Shown here one piece after another: positions 1 through 6,542 of a stretch of 45,559 bases of DNA. The stretch comes from a bacterium. Its GTDB lineage: Bacteria; Latescibacterota; Latescibacteria; Latescibacterales; Latescibacteraceae. The notes beneath the pieces are model-generated. The model was not told where the DNA came from, did not search any database, and saw only the letters and a program-made list of their open reading frames with translations. Location of the stretch: assembly GCA_021372535.1 (NCBI GenBank), contig JAJFUH010000176.1, positions 1 to 45,559 of the forward strand, written 5' to 3'. Each line of letters begins with the position of its first letter. The first letter of the stretch is position 1. A program made the position numbers and the translations under genes.

Positions 1-822
1 GGTTCCAACCTGATCACCGTGCTGCACGACATCAGACCGGACGAGGTGTACACTCTCGGCGCACAGTCGCATGTCAGGGTTTCGTTTGACCAGCCGATCT
101 ATACAGTGAATGTCGATGCCCTCGGGACGCTGAGACTCCTCGAAGCCATCCGGATGGTCAATCCCCGCATCAGGTTCTATCAGGCATCGTCGAGCGAGAT
201 GTACGGCAAGGCGCAGGAATTCCCGCAGACCGAGAAGACACCGTTCTACCCGCGAAGCCCGTACGGATGCGCAAAGGTTTTCTCCTACTGGCAGACCGTG
301 AACTACCGTGAAGCCTACAACCTGTTTGCATGCAACGGTATCCTTTTCAACCATGAATCCCCGCGGAGGGGCGAAACCTTCGTGACACGGAAAATCACCC
401 GCGCCGCTACACGTATCAAGCTCGGACTCGCCGGAAAACTCTTTCTCGGCAATCTCGATGCGCGCCGTGACTGGGGATATGCGGGCGACTATGTCGAGGC
501 GATGTGGCTCATGCTTCAGCACGACAAACCCGGCGATTATGTCATAGCCACCGGTGAAACCCATTCGATACGGGAATTCCTCGATGAGACGTTCGGATAT
601 CTCGATCTCGACTGGCATGAATATGTCGAAATCGACCCCCGTTATTACCGGCCCACCGAAGTCGATGTACTTCTTGGCGATGCCTCCAGGGCTCGCACGA
701 CGCTCGGATGGACGGTAAAGGTCACCTTCAGGGAGCTCGTACGGATGATGGTCGATGCTGACATGAAACTGGCCGAACGTGAGCGCGTTGTACAAAATTA
801 CGAAAACGGTGCGCAGTCATGA
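1..822 (+). CDS. gmd: GDP-mannose 4,6-dehydratase (5' end outside window)
   Basis: Converts GDP-D-mannose to GDP-4-keto-6-deoxy-D-mannose, the first step of GDP-L-fucose synthesis in the cytoplasm. The reading frame is open from base 1, so the gene is cut by the window edge; about 70-80 N-terminal residues including the nucleotide-binding glycine motif are missing. Visible family signatures are [11 protein letters not shown], the SSSEMYGK stretch, the YxxxK pair in SPYGCAKVF, and [19 protein letters not shown], all typical of Gmd. An internal ATG at 19 is not a credible start because homology runs upstream of it. The stop overlaps the start of the next gene (ATGA), implying translational coupling with fcl. 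Identification rests on recognised motifs. Confidence 0.95.
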   Translation, partial: GSNLITVLHDIRPDEVYTLGAQSHVRVSFDQPIYTVNVDALGTLRLLEAIRMVNPRIRFYQASSSEMYGKAQEFPQTEKTPFYPRSPYGCAKVFSYWQTVNYREAYNLFACNGILFNHESPRRGETFVTRKITRAATRIKLGLAGKLFLGNLDARRDWGYAGDYVEAMWLMLQHDKPGDYVIATGETHSIREFLDETFGYLDLDWHEYVEIDPRYYRPTEVDVLLGDASRARTTLGWTVKVTFRELVRMMVDADMKLAERERVVQNYENGAQS

Positions 823-1790
823 TCCGGACAGACGATGATTTCTGGAAAAAACGCCGTATCGTGGTGACTGGCGCTCATGGATTCCTGGGCGGATATGTGC
901 TCGATGGTCTCGCTGCCCGGGGTGCGGAGCATGTCATGGCTCCACGGATCGAGGAGTACGATCTCACCGATATTTCTGCTGTCATCGGCATGTATGAGGA
1001 TTGCAGGCCCGATATAGTCATTCATCTTGCGGCGGTTGTCGGCGGGATCGGTGCAAACATGGCCCATCCGGGGGAGTTTTTTTACAAGAACCTCATCATG
1101 GGTGTGCAGCTCATCGAAGAAGCCCGTAAGCGGGGAATCGAGAAATTCGTTGCCATCGGCACCATCTGCGCATACCCAAAGCATACACCGGTCCCGTTCA
1201 GGGATGAACACCTCTGGGACGGATATCCCGAAGAGACCAATGCTCCCTATGGCCTTGCAAAAAAGATGCTCCTCGTCCAGTCCCAGGCCTACCGTCAGGA
1301 GTACGGTTTCAACTCGATTTTCCTGCTGCCGGTGAACCTGTACGGCCCGCACGACAATTTCGATCCTGCATCGAGCCATGTCATTCCGGCGCTTATCAAA
1401 AAATGCTTCGACGCTCTCGACGACGGGAAAGACCATATTGTCTGCTGGGGTACGGGAACAGTATCGCGTGAATTCATCTATGCCGCCGACGCCGCTGAGG
1501 CCATCCTGCTCGCAGCCGAGAAGTACAATAAATCCGATCCGGTAAATGTCGGCTCGGGCTTTGAAATAACCATCCGTGATCTCGTGGAAAAGATCGCCGC
1601 AATAACCGGCTTTACCGGTGAGATACATTGGGACCCGGGCAAACCGGACGGCCAGCCGCGAAGAAGACTGGATACCGGGCGGGCTTTCAGGGAGTTCGGA
1701 TTCAGGGCGGCAACGGACTTTGACGAGGGGCTCAGGCAGACAATAGAATGGTACCGGTCGGTTCGTTATCAGGAACGAACCAGGAAATAA
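819..1790 (+). CDS. fcl: GDP-L-fucose synthase (GDP-4-keto-6-deoxymannose 3,5-epimerase/4-reductase)
   Basis: Second and last step to GDP-L-fucose: epimerises and reduces the Gmd product with NADPH. The protein is 323 residues, the usual length. The Rossmann motif TGAHGFLG is at residues 17-24. The family signature [14 protein letters not shown] follows the third strand, and the SDR catalytic pair is Tyr144/Lys148 (YGLAK) with an upstream Thr/Ser region in GTICAYPK. The start ATG overlaps the gmd stop by 4 nt (ATGA), which fixes the start and indicates a coupled operon. GDP-fucose is normally used for surface polysaccharide or glycoprotein decoration; the transferase is not in this window. 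Confidence 0.95.
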   Translation: MIRTDDDFWKKRRIVVTGAHGFLGGYVLDGLAARGAEHVMAPRIEEYDLTDISAVIGMYEDCRPDIVIHLAAVVGGIGANMAHPGEFFYKNLIMGVQLIEEARKRGIEKFVAIGTICAYPKHTPVPFRDEHLWDGYPEETNAPYGLAKKMLLVQSQAYRQEYGFNSIFLLPVNLYGPHDNFDPASSHVIPALIKKCFDALDDGKDHIVCWGTGTVSREFIYAADAAEAILLAAEKYNKSDPVNVGSGFEITIRDLVEKIAAITGFTGEIHWDPGKPDGQPRRRLDTGRAFREFGFRAATDFDEGLRQTIEWYRSVRYQERTRK

Positions 1791-1963
1791 CAATCAGGCG
1801 CGGTGTATTCAGCACGGGCTTCGTATATGATCGCCGGGTATTGAGTACGTTTCCGTGATGGTCTGTGCCCGAACCGTTTCTGAACATAGAGGAACATAAC
1901 GAGCATGGCGATCACGATACTTATGTAAAGAAACATGAACAGCTGCTTACGCTTTAAAATCAT
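1769..1963 (-). CDS. Small single-span membrane protein, unknown function
   Basis: A 64-residue product beginning [11 protein letters not shown]. One clear hydrophobic helix (roughly residues 8-28) is followed by a basic segment ([11 protein letters not shown]), giving an N-out or hairpin-type topology that cannot be decided here. The start is chosen because a GGAGG lies 6 nt upstream on the minus strand; a possible promoter (TTGACT, 17 bp, TAGTTT) sits just above it. Its last 22 bases overlap the end of fcl in convergent orientation. I recognise no family. The good ribosome site and membrane-protein composition favour a real gene, but there is no homology evidence. Confidence 0.45.
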   Translation of the reverse strand: MILKRKQLFMFLYISIVIAMLVMFLYVQKRFGHRPSRKRTQYPAIIYEARAEYTAPDCYFLVRS

Positions 1964-2148
1964 GAAAAATCCTCCCATAGGCAAAAACTACGCTTTCCGG
2001 TTGTCAAAGTCAAGCTTTGTATTCTTTCAAAAATTCTCCATTTTCAAAGAACATTGTTGAAGTGTACTTTCCTTTGTGTGTAAAGTATAGTATTATATTA
2101 AAAAGGTGTTTTTAAAAAAATGAGAGTTTGACAGGGCTGCTTTTTACC

Positions 2149-2177
2149 TTTACACCTGCCTTCCGGTTTGTTATATT
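2149..2177 (+). promoter_or_regulatory. Sigma70-type promoter for the cyclophilin-like gene
   Basis: TTTACA (2149-2154), 17-bp spacer, TATATT (2172-2177). Transcription would start near 2184, leaving almost no leader for an ATG at 2186 but a ~20-nt leader with a ribosome site for the ATG at 2204. This helps decide the start of the next gene. Confidence 0.5.
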
Positions 2178-2203
2178 AATCGATCATGTCGAAAGGGAAG
2201 CGA

Positions 2204-2578
2204 ATGCCGGTTGATATCGTGATTACGCTCGGCGGAGAAAAAGTCGCTGCCGAACTGAATGACTCCGACACCGCGCTGGCGATTGCACAAATGCTGCCGA
2301 TTGAAACCGATTTTTCGACATGGGGTGATGAGATATATTTCCCTGTCCCGGTAAAAATGGGAACGGAAAACGGTAAAGATATCGTTGAACTCGGTGAACT
2401 GGGATACTGGCCGCCCGGAAATGCATTCTGTATCTTCTACGGCGCCACACCCGGCTCGACCGAAGATAAAATTCGGCCGGCGAGTACCGTAAACCCGATA
2501 GGAAAGATCAAAGGAGACCCGAAAATATTCAGGAAGCTTGCGATGTTGTCGAGTCGCATAAAACTTGAAAAAGCCTGA
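2204..2578 (+). CDS. Cyclophilin-like fold protein (TM1367/DUF369 type)
   Basis: About 124 residues, the length of the small cyclophilin-like family typified by Thermotoga TM1367. Family features seen: DFSTWGDEIYFPVPV, the strongly conserved ELGYWPPGNAFCIFYG, and a C-terminal ASTVNPIGKI strand. The biochemical role of the family is not established; it shares the cyclophilin barrel but prolyl isomerase activity cannot be assumed. An in-frame ATG exists at 2186, but it has no ribosome site and would sit at the predicted transcript end. The ATG at 2204 has AAAGGGA 5-6 nt upstream and gives an N-terminus like that of relatives, so it is preferred. Single-gene unit just upstream of tRNA-Ala. Confidence 0.8.
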   Translation: MPVDIVITLGGEKVAAELNDSDTALAIAQMLPIETDFSTWGDEIYFPVPVKMGTENGKDIVELGELGYWPPGNAFCIFYGATPGSTEDKIRPASTVNPIGKIKGDPKIFRKLAMLSSRIKLEKA

Positions 2579-2593
2579 AAATTACTGACATAT

Positions 2594-2669
<76 letters not shown>

Positions 2670-2673
2670 AAAT

Positions 2674-2710
2674 AAAAAAGACTTAACCACTTGAGGTTAA
2701 GTCTTTTTTT
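2674..2710 (+). terminator. Rho-independent terminator of tRNA-Ala (copy 1 of 3)
   Basis: Stem AAAAAAGACTTAACC (2674-2688), loop ACTTGA, complementary arm 2695-2709 running into a T tract. Because of the A and T tracts it can act in both directions. Nearly the same hairpin recurs at 3877-3908 and 5291-5328. Confidence 0.85.
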
Positions 2711-3036
2711 GTTAAGGATCAGTTAACCAGAACTATTCCTGCATTTGATTGAACGCGGATTTACGCGGATTTGTTTTTTAATTTTTTTGTCGATGATTAG
2801 TGGTCACTAAAGATAGTATTAATGATCTATTATGTGTCTTTGTATTTTTGTGGTAAACTATTATCATGAGTAATTCGGGTTTAGAAGAAAAAACACTTTA
2901 CTCATTCTATACCAACATATATCATAGTATGGAGATGGGATATAGAATTCAATTTTTGAATCTTCCACAAAGAACATAAATATTTTCAAGTATTGGATAT
3001 TGTCATGAACGAGTGGCAATTCAGAGGAGTGAAATC
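2711..3036. other. Intergenic region, AT-rich, contains a dispersed repeat
   Basis: No gene seen. It holds the composite repeat at 2751-2858, then AT-rich sequence leading to the ribosome site (GAGGAG) of the ThuA-like gene. Confidence 0.5.
2751..2858 (+). repeat. Composite dispersed repeat, copy 1
   Basis: Begins GAACGCGGATTTACGCGGAT and ends near GTGTCTTTGTATTTTTGTGG. A second copy with the same two end motifs in the same relative order lies inverted at 35855-35967. The ends are conserved; the middle is AT-rich and diverged. No coding capacity. Confidence 0.55.
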
Positions 3037-3825
3037 ATGAAAAATAAAGTGAATATTGATCGTCGTTCCGCAATAAAGACCATAGGAGCGCTCGGAATTA
3101 CCAGTACTTTGGTTTCCGGAAAAGCTTTTGGACAAATCAAAAAAGCCGATGCGTTTGCTGTTGTTGGCGCCAGTACTCCGCCCGAAGTGGTAATAACCGC
3201 TCTTGATGAAAATATTGTGAAGGGACTTGGTATTACCATTGATTATAAGAGTGATCCTAAGGAGATGACAACGCTTGACGGATACAGACTGCTGATTACT
3301 CTTCATTACGGGCCATTTACGAAAGAGCAGGAGAAAATGGTTCAGGCATTTGTTCAAAATGGCGGCGGCGCATTATTTCTACATAACAGCACCGATATTG
3401 CAAAGGCGAAAGGGACAGAAATCATACGTGACGTAATAGGCGGTTACTGGTTACGACATACTGAAATACGGCCGTACATAGTGAGAATAACGAACAGGAA
3501 CCACCCCATAACAAAGGGCGTGAATGATTTTGTGATTACAGGCGAACATCACTATAATCAATATGATAAGGATCCCCGTTATGTCTTCATGATCAATGAG
3601 TCAATAGACGGCTGGGCGTATAATAATATTGAGGGCGATGAACATTACGACCAGCAACTCGGGGACAGGGGTTTTGGTCCTTCAGGCTGCTCCGGCTGGG
3701 CGTACGATTATGGAAACGGCAGAGTGTGCTTCATGGCGCCCGGTCATACCCTCGAGGTGCTTAGACATCCGGAATATGTCAAACTGCAACAGAACGCTGT
3801 TAGGTGGTGTCTGAAACAAAGCTGA
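3037..3825 (+). CDS. ThuA-domain protein with Tat signal
   Basis: 262 residues. The N-terminus carries a twin-arginine-type signal (DRRSAIK followed by a short hydrophobic stretch ending near KAFGQ), so export to the periplasm is likely. The mature part is a ThuA/trehalose-utilisation (glutamine-amidotransferase-like) domain: LLITLHYGPFTKEQEKMVQAF, GGGALFLHN, a HPITKG turn, GEHHYNQY, and the C-terminal GNGRVCFMAPGHTLEVLRHPEY. Such domains accompany sugar-degradation genes in many environmental bacteria; enzymatic activity is uncertain. The ATG at 3037 is chosen over 3013 because it has GAGGAG 7-8 nt upstream and starts the signal peptide cleanly. Lies inside the segment bounded by tRNA-Ala and its partial copy. 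Confidence 0.85.
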   Translation: MKNKVNIDRRSAIKTIGALGITSTLVSGKAFGQIKKADAFAVVGASTPPEVVITALDENIVKGLGITIDYKSDPKEMTTLDGYRLLITLHYGPFTKEQEKMVQAFVQNGGGALFLHNSTDIAKAKGTEIIRDVIGGYWLRHTEIRPYIVRITNRNHPITKGVNDFVITGEHHYNQYDKDPRYVFMINESIDGWAYNNIEGDEHYDQQLGDRGFGPSGCSGWAYDYGNGRVCFMAPGHTLEVLRHPEYVKLQQNAVRWCLKQS

Positions 3826-3843
3826 AAATATATGCATTGATTC

Positions 3844-3867
3844 GTTGATTTTATATTTATAATCAAC
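3844..3867. repeat. Inverted repeat after the ThuA-like gene
   Basis: GTTGATT and AATCAAC arms separated by 10 AT-only bases. It could be a weak hairpin but has no T tract; the stronger terminator is 10 nt downstream. Confidence 0.4.
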
Positions 3868-3876
3868 AAATAAAAC

Positions 3877-3908
3877 AAAGACTTAACCATTCGAGGTTAA
3901 GTCTTTTT
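3877..3908 (+). terminator. Terminator (copy 2 of 3) after the ThuA-like gene
   Basis: Stem AAAGACTTAACC (3877-3888), loop ATTCGA, arm GGTTAAGTCTTT, then a T tract. Same stem sequence as the tRNA-Ala terminator at 2674-2710, but with no tRNA tail upstream of it. Confidence 0.8.
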
Positions 3909-3989
3909 TATTTTTGAAATAAAGCCACACTATTGAGCGTCAAATATACAAAATAAGGATAAACATTTCATGCAGAAGGAGGAAAAGTC

Positions 3990-5138
3990 ATGAAAAAAAC
4001 AGTTCTTGCTCTAACGCCCGTTATTCTTTTTTACGCGATGTTGTGTTGTGGCCGGAATAGTTATGCAATTAACGAGACTGTAAGCGGCCATGAAATACGG
4101 GCTTATTGGTATAACGTTCCGCAGGATTCAGTAAAGATTGAGGTAATGAATCAAGTTATACAGTTCCAGTCATCACTGCAAGTTTACGGTAAAACTCCGG
4201 ATGATTCATTTCAGGTACAGGTCGAAGTTTATTCGAAAAGCGGTGAAAAGGTATATGTAAACACCTTTGAAATAAAAAAAGGACAAAAACAGGAGTCATT
4301 TTCGATTCAATTTAATGGAGATTGTTTCTCGCTCGAATGCCCTGTTCAGTATTTAGCGGAAAATCCGGACAGGATCATTGTAACTGTCAAATCATCGAAT
4401 GAAGAGATTACAAAGGAAATAAAATGCCGTTATCACCGTCTATACGGCCATGTAAGCGATTTTAACGGCAATCCGTATGAAGGTATTGTATCGATCAGCC
4501 CGGAAGCGTTTTTATCAGGAACGAGCATACGATGCGATTCAATGGGCAATTATGATATCGAGGTACCGGAACGAACATATAATTCTGTCATTTGTTTTGC
4601 CGAGAGCTATGCAATAAGTACGCTGGAGGTCTGGGCATGGCATATCATTATCGATTCCGATCAGCGGCTCGATTTCACTGTTGGAACCGGAGAGGTTTAT
4701 AATTTGAATGTCTGGCCGAACAATGGCGGCTCCAATACTTATTTAATATCTTTCAGACCGATGGTGCTTCCCTTTACCAAAAACAACACTATGCAAGAAT
4801 TACTGGCAAATATCAAAAAATACCCTGTCACAATTAATAACAATGTATTCCAGGCCGAAGACGAGGCATTTGAGCTTGAACCCGATGATATAACTGTATG
4901 GATTAACGACACAGAAGCACAAATAATTTCATTACAAAAATATTATGAAACGGGAAAGAAGAAGGCACAGACCTCTTACATTGTCCAGGTCAGCAGGGAT
5001 GGATTTAGCCGTGAGGGAAAACAAACCGTTAAGCTTGAGTTTAAAACAGAACTTGAAAAAAACGGTGAAAAAGTGCGACGATACAGTATGGGATATTACC
5101 AGTTTAATCTCAATTTTACCGGGCTTTCTTACTTTTAG
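3990..5138 (+). CDS. Secreted beta-rich protein of unknown function
   Basis: 382 residues. The N-terminal signal peptide (MKKTVLALTPVILFYAMLCC) is probably cleaved after SYA around residue 26. The rest is strand-rich and soluble. A segment around residues 150-225 (YGHVSDFNGNPYEGIVSISP, then SMGNYDIEVP) resembles a carboxypeptidase-regulatory-like beta-sandwich; the remainder is unrecognised. The start is firm: AAGGAGG lies 7 nt upstream. It is the second cargo gene between tRNA-Ala and the partial tRNA copy and is followed by a REP-like palindrome. No neighbour indicates a pathway. Confidence 0.75.
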   Translation: MKKTVLALTPVILFYAMLCCGRNSYAINETVSGHEIRAYWYNVPQDSVKIEVMNQVIQFQSSLQVYGKTPDDSFQVQVEVYSKSGEKVYVNTFEIKKGQKQESFSIQFNGDCFSLECPVQYLAENPDRIIVTVKSSNEEITKEIKCRYHRLYGHVSDFNGNPYEGIVSISPEAFLSGTSIRCDSMGNYDIEVPERTYNSVICFAESYAISTLEVWAWHIIIDSDQRLDFTVGTGEVYNLNVWPNNGGSNTYLISFRPMVLPFTKNNTMQELLANIKKYPVTINNNVFQAEDEAFELEPDDITVWINDTEAQIISLQKYYETGKKKAQTSYIVQVSRDGFSREGKQTVKLEFKTELEKNGEKVRRYSMGYYQFNLNFTGLSYF

Positions 5139-5195
5139 AAACCTTTGGAATAATTATCAGTAACATGCTCGAATGCCCGATATAATGCTGTGCTT

Positions 5196-5233
5196 CCCTC
5201 TCCTGTTTACGGGAGAAGGACCGAGGGTAAGGG
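5196..5233. repeat. REP-like palindromic repeat, copy 1
   Basis: CCCTCTCCTGTTTACGGGAG followed by AAGGACCGAGGGTAAGGG. It is of the same class as 37211-37256 (CCCTCTCCC...GGGAGAGGG). Such intergenic CCCTCTCC elements occur widely in bacteria. Confidence 0.5.
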
Positions 5234-5253
5234 TAATAATTCTATAAATACAA

Positions 5254-5285
5254 TCGGTTCGCAAATCGGACAAATAGCTCCACCA
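5254..5285 (+). repeat. Degenerate copy of the tRNA-Ala 3' end
   Basis: TCGGTTCG ... AGCTCCACCA matches the T-arm and acceptor end of tRNA-Ala (2642-2669) with a damaged T-stem. It is followed, as in the original, by the same terminator. The homology covers roughly 75 bases including the terminator, as expected of an attachment-site duplication left by integration at the tRNA. It cannot be a functional tRNA. Confidence 0.6.
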
Positions 5286-5290
5286 AAAAT

Positions 5291-5328
5291 AAAAAAGACT
5301 TAACCACTTTAGGTTAAGTCTTTTTTTT
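5291..5328. terminator. Terminator (copy 3 of 3), shared by convergent genes
   Basis: Stem AAAAAAGACTTAACC (5291-5305), loop ACTTTA, complementary arm and T tract. It faces the 3' end of the first micropeptide gene (minus strand, 5345-5449) and can serve both directions. Confidence 0.8.
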
Positions 5329-5344
5329 ATGGCAGGTGAATGGC

Positions 5345-5449
5345 TCAGGCGACTGTGGTGAGTAATGTCCCGACCGATGTGACAACCATCAGATAGATGA
5401 CTCCGAGCCAGACTAATCCTGCGGTAAGTATAAAGGCTTTTGTTTTCAT
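5345..5449 (-). CDS. 34-residue hydrophobic membrane peptide, unit A (candidate type I toxin-like)
   Basis: Starts MKTKAF and ends SVGTLLTTVA. The two lysines are followed by an uninterrupted hydrophobic segment (about residues 6-30) long enough for one membrane span, with no charged residue after Lys4. ATG at 5447-5449, GAGG 8 nt upstream, TGA at 5345-5347. Variant features are Phe6, Leu8 and Leu15. Across the four copies ten codons vary, and six of those differ only synonymously, which supports translation under selection. Short, single-span, tandemly repeated and each with its own promoter and terminator is the layout of type I toxins (Ldr, Ibs), but no antisense RNA is proven. An accessory subunit of a transporter is the alternative. 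Confidence 0.7.
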   Translation of the reverse strand: MKTKAFILTAGLVWLGVIYLMVVTSVGTLLTTVA

Positions 5450-5498
5450 GGCTGGTCCCTCTTCTCTATCAAATGGTATTGCATTCTTTCTTCTTTCT

Positions 5499-5527
5499 AT
5501 TATATGAGACGTATTCTTGGGCGGAAA
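5499..5527 (-). promoter_or_regulatory. Promoter of micropeptide unit A
   Basis: Read on the minus strand: TTTCCG (5522-5527), 17-bp spacer ending CGTCTCA, then a perfect TATAAT (5499-5504). The same arrangement and spacing occur in all four units. Confidence 0.5.
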
Positions 5528-5571
5528 GGTTTAAAATATTTGTGTTCTGGTTCACTGGTCCCGAATGGATA

Positions 5572-5602
5572 AAAAAAGCGCCCGAATGAGGGGCGCTTTT
5601 TT
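5572..5602. terminator. Terminator downstream of micropeptide unit B
   Basis: GCGCCC (5578-5583), 7-nt loop, GGGCGC (5591-5596), flanked by A and T tracts. Separates units A and B. Confidence 0.85.
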
Positions 5603-5620
5603 CTCCGGCTGGCGTTCGAC

Positions 5621-5725
5621 TCAGGCGACTGTGGTGAGCAGTGTTCCGACCGATGTGACAACCATCAGATAGATGACCCCGAACCAGACTAAGCCTGCGG
5701 TGATTATTGCGGCTTTCGTTTTCAT
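5621..5725 (-). CDS. 34-residue hydrophobic membrane peptide, unit B
   Basis: Same length and frame as unit A. Starts MKTKAAIITAG and has Phe15; the C-terminal half is identical to the other units. The predicted protein is identical to that of unit D, and the two genes differ only at three third-codon positions (codons 6, 11 and 32), all synonymous. GAGGAAACCACG precedes the ATG (5723-5725) on the minus strand. Own promoter and terminator, so monocistronic. Function unknown. Confidence 0.7.
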   Translation of the reverse strand: MKTKAAIITAGLVWFGVIYLMVVTSVGTLLTTVA

Positions 5726-5776
5726 CGTGGTTTCCTCTGTATTGTTATTGTTTTTATATTCTTTTTTCTTCTTTCT

Positions 5777-5805
5777 GTAATATGAGACGGATTCCGGGCC
5801 GGAAA
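5777..5805 (-). promoter_or_regulatory. Promoter of micropeptide unit B
   Basis: Minus strand: TTTCCG (5800-5805), 17 bp, TATTAC (5777-5782), with the shared CGTCTCA just above the -10 box. Confidence 0.45.
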
Positions 5806-5847
5806 AATTTCAAAAATATTCCCCGTTCATTTATCTCATATGGCTCA

Positions 5848-5878
5848 AAAAAAAGCGCCCGATTGAGGGGCGCTTTTT
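5848..5878. terminator. Terminator downstream of micropeptide unit C
   Basis: GCGCCC (5855-5860), loop GATTGAG, GGGCGC (5868-5873), flanked by A and T tracts. Confidence 0.85.
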
Positions 5879-5896
5879 CTCCGGTTGGTGTCCTGC

Positions 5897-6001
5897 TCAG
5901 GCGACAGTGGTGAGCAGTGTCCCGACCGATGTGACAACCATCAGATAGATGACACCGAGCCAGACTAATCCTGCGGTGATTATAAAGGCTTTTGTTCTCA
6001 T
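5897..6001 (-). CDS. 34-residue hydrophobic membrane peptide, unit C
   Basis: Same peptide family; starts MRTKAF (Lys2 to Arg, charge kept) with Ile8 and Leu15, so it groups with unit A. GAGAGGTACCAGCC precedes the ATG (5999-6001). Differences from unit A are conservative or synonymous. Own promoter and terminator. A longer reading frame on the same strand across this place (5754-6023) is out of frame and lacks a ribosome site. Confidence 0.7.
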   Translation of the reverse strand: MRTKAFIITAGLVWLGVIYLMVVTSVGTLLTTVA

Positions 6002-6049
6002 GGCTGGTACCTCTCTCTATCAAAAGGTCTTATATTCTTTCTTCTTTCT

Positions 6050-6078
6050 GTTATATGAGACGGATTCCCGGACGAAAA
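6050..6078 (-). promoter_or_regulatory. Promoter of micropeptide unit C
   Basis: Minus strand: TTTTCG (6073-6078), 17 bp, TATAAC (6050-6055), with CGTCTCA adjoining the -10 box. Confidence 0.45.
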
Positions 6079-6124
6079 AGTTTAAAAACATTTTGCGTTC
6101 AGGTTCACTTATCACGGATGGAAT

Positions 6125-6157
6125 AAAAAAAGCGCCCGAATGAGGGGCGCTTTTTTT
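6125..6157. terminator. Terminator downstream of micropeptide unit D
   Basis: GCGCCC (6132-6137), loop GAATGAG, GGGCGC (6145-6150), then seven T residues on the plus strand and A residues on the other side. Confidence 0.85.
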
Positions 6158-6175
6158 ATCCGGCTGGCGTTCGAC

Positions 6176-6280
6176 TCAGGCGACGGTGGTGAGCAGTGTT
6201 CCGACCGATGTGACAACCATCAGATAGATGACCCCGAACCAGACTAACCCTGCGGTGATTATGGCGGCTTTCGTTTTCAT
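6176..6280 (-). CDS. 34-residue hydrophobic membrane peptide, unit D
   Basis: First unit of the array in the direction of transcription. Protein identical to unit B (MKTKAAIITAG start, Phe15, SVGTLLTTVA end), with only synonymous changes between the two genes. GAGGAAACCATC precedes the ATG (6278-6280). The promoter lies between this gene and the divergently transcribed symporter at 6543. Confidence 0.7.
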   Translation of the reverse strand: MKTKAAIITAGLVWFGVIYLMVVTSVGTLLTTVA

Positions 6281-6331
6281 GATGGTTTCCTCTTTATAGT
6301 TATTGTTTTTTATATTCTCTTTCTTCTTTCT

Positions 6332-6360
6332 GTTATATGAGACGGATACACGCCCGGAAA
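6332..6360 (-). promoter_or_regulatory. Promoter of micropeptide unit D
   Basis: Minus strand: TTTCCG (6355-6360), 17 bp, TATAAC (6332-6337). Transcription would begin near 6325, about 45 nt above the ATG. Confidence 0.45.
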
Positions 6361-6460
6361 AATTTCAAAAAAGTGAAAAATTCCGCATGACACCACTATT
6401 CGGCAGTATCTCAGAATACAAAATATTCATCATTTATGTCGAACAGGCGATTTGTTGAAC

Positions 6461-6489
6461 TTGCATTTGGATACAGTGTTACCTATATT
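6461..6489 (+). promoter_or_regulatory. Promoter of the Na+/solute symporter
   Basis: TTGCAT (6461-6466), 17-bp spacer, TATATT (6484-6489); a ~45-nt leader runs to the ATG at 6543, which has GGAGG 7 nt upstream. Confidence 0.5.
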
Positions 6490-6542
6490 CGATGTGTTTA
6501 ATCCTTAACCATTCCGGCATCTTTTAACCGTGGAGGAAAAAC

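Larger units (their letters stand above)
5345..6360 (-). repeat. Tandem array of four ~276-bp micropeptide gene units
   Basis: Four head-to-tail units read on the minus strand; gene ends lie at 5345, 5621, 5897 and 6176 (spacing 276, 276, 279). Each unit has a conserved promoter, a polypurine leader (AGAAAGAAGAAAGA), a ribosome site, a 34-codon gene and, below units B-D, a GCGCCC/GGGCGC terminator. Units 1 and 3 resemble each other (leader ATCAAA, Phe6, Leu15), as do units 2 and 4 (leader GTTATTG, Ala6, Phe15). A two-unit block was therefore probably duplicated. Confidence 0.85.

Noticed and set aside
798-1793. 331-codon open frame on the minus strand
   Set aside because: Entirely antisense to fcl, whose motifs are unmistakable; no ribosome site and no recognisable domain.
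5254-5285. Second functional tRNA-Ala
   Set aside because: Only the 3' third is present and the T-stem no longer pairs.
5754-6023. 89-codon frame across micropeptide unit C
   Set aside because: Different frame from the 34-codon gene, crosses a terminator hairpin and is not kept in the other units.
5345-6280. Micropeptides as small subunits of the adjacent SSS symporter (like MetS or other accessory subunits)
   Set aside because: They are divergently transcribed, in four copies with separate promoters, and do not match the MetS-type sequences I know. Not excluded, but weaker than the toxin-like reading.
5345-6360. CRISPR array
   Set aside because: Repeat units are ~276 bp and contain genes; there are no short repeats with unique spacers and no cas genes.
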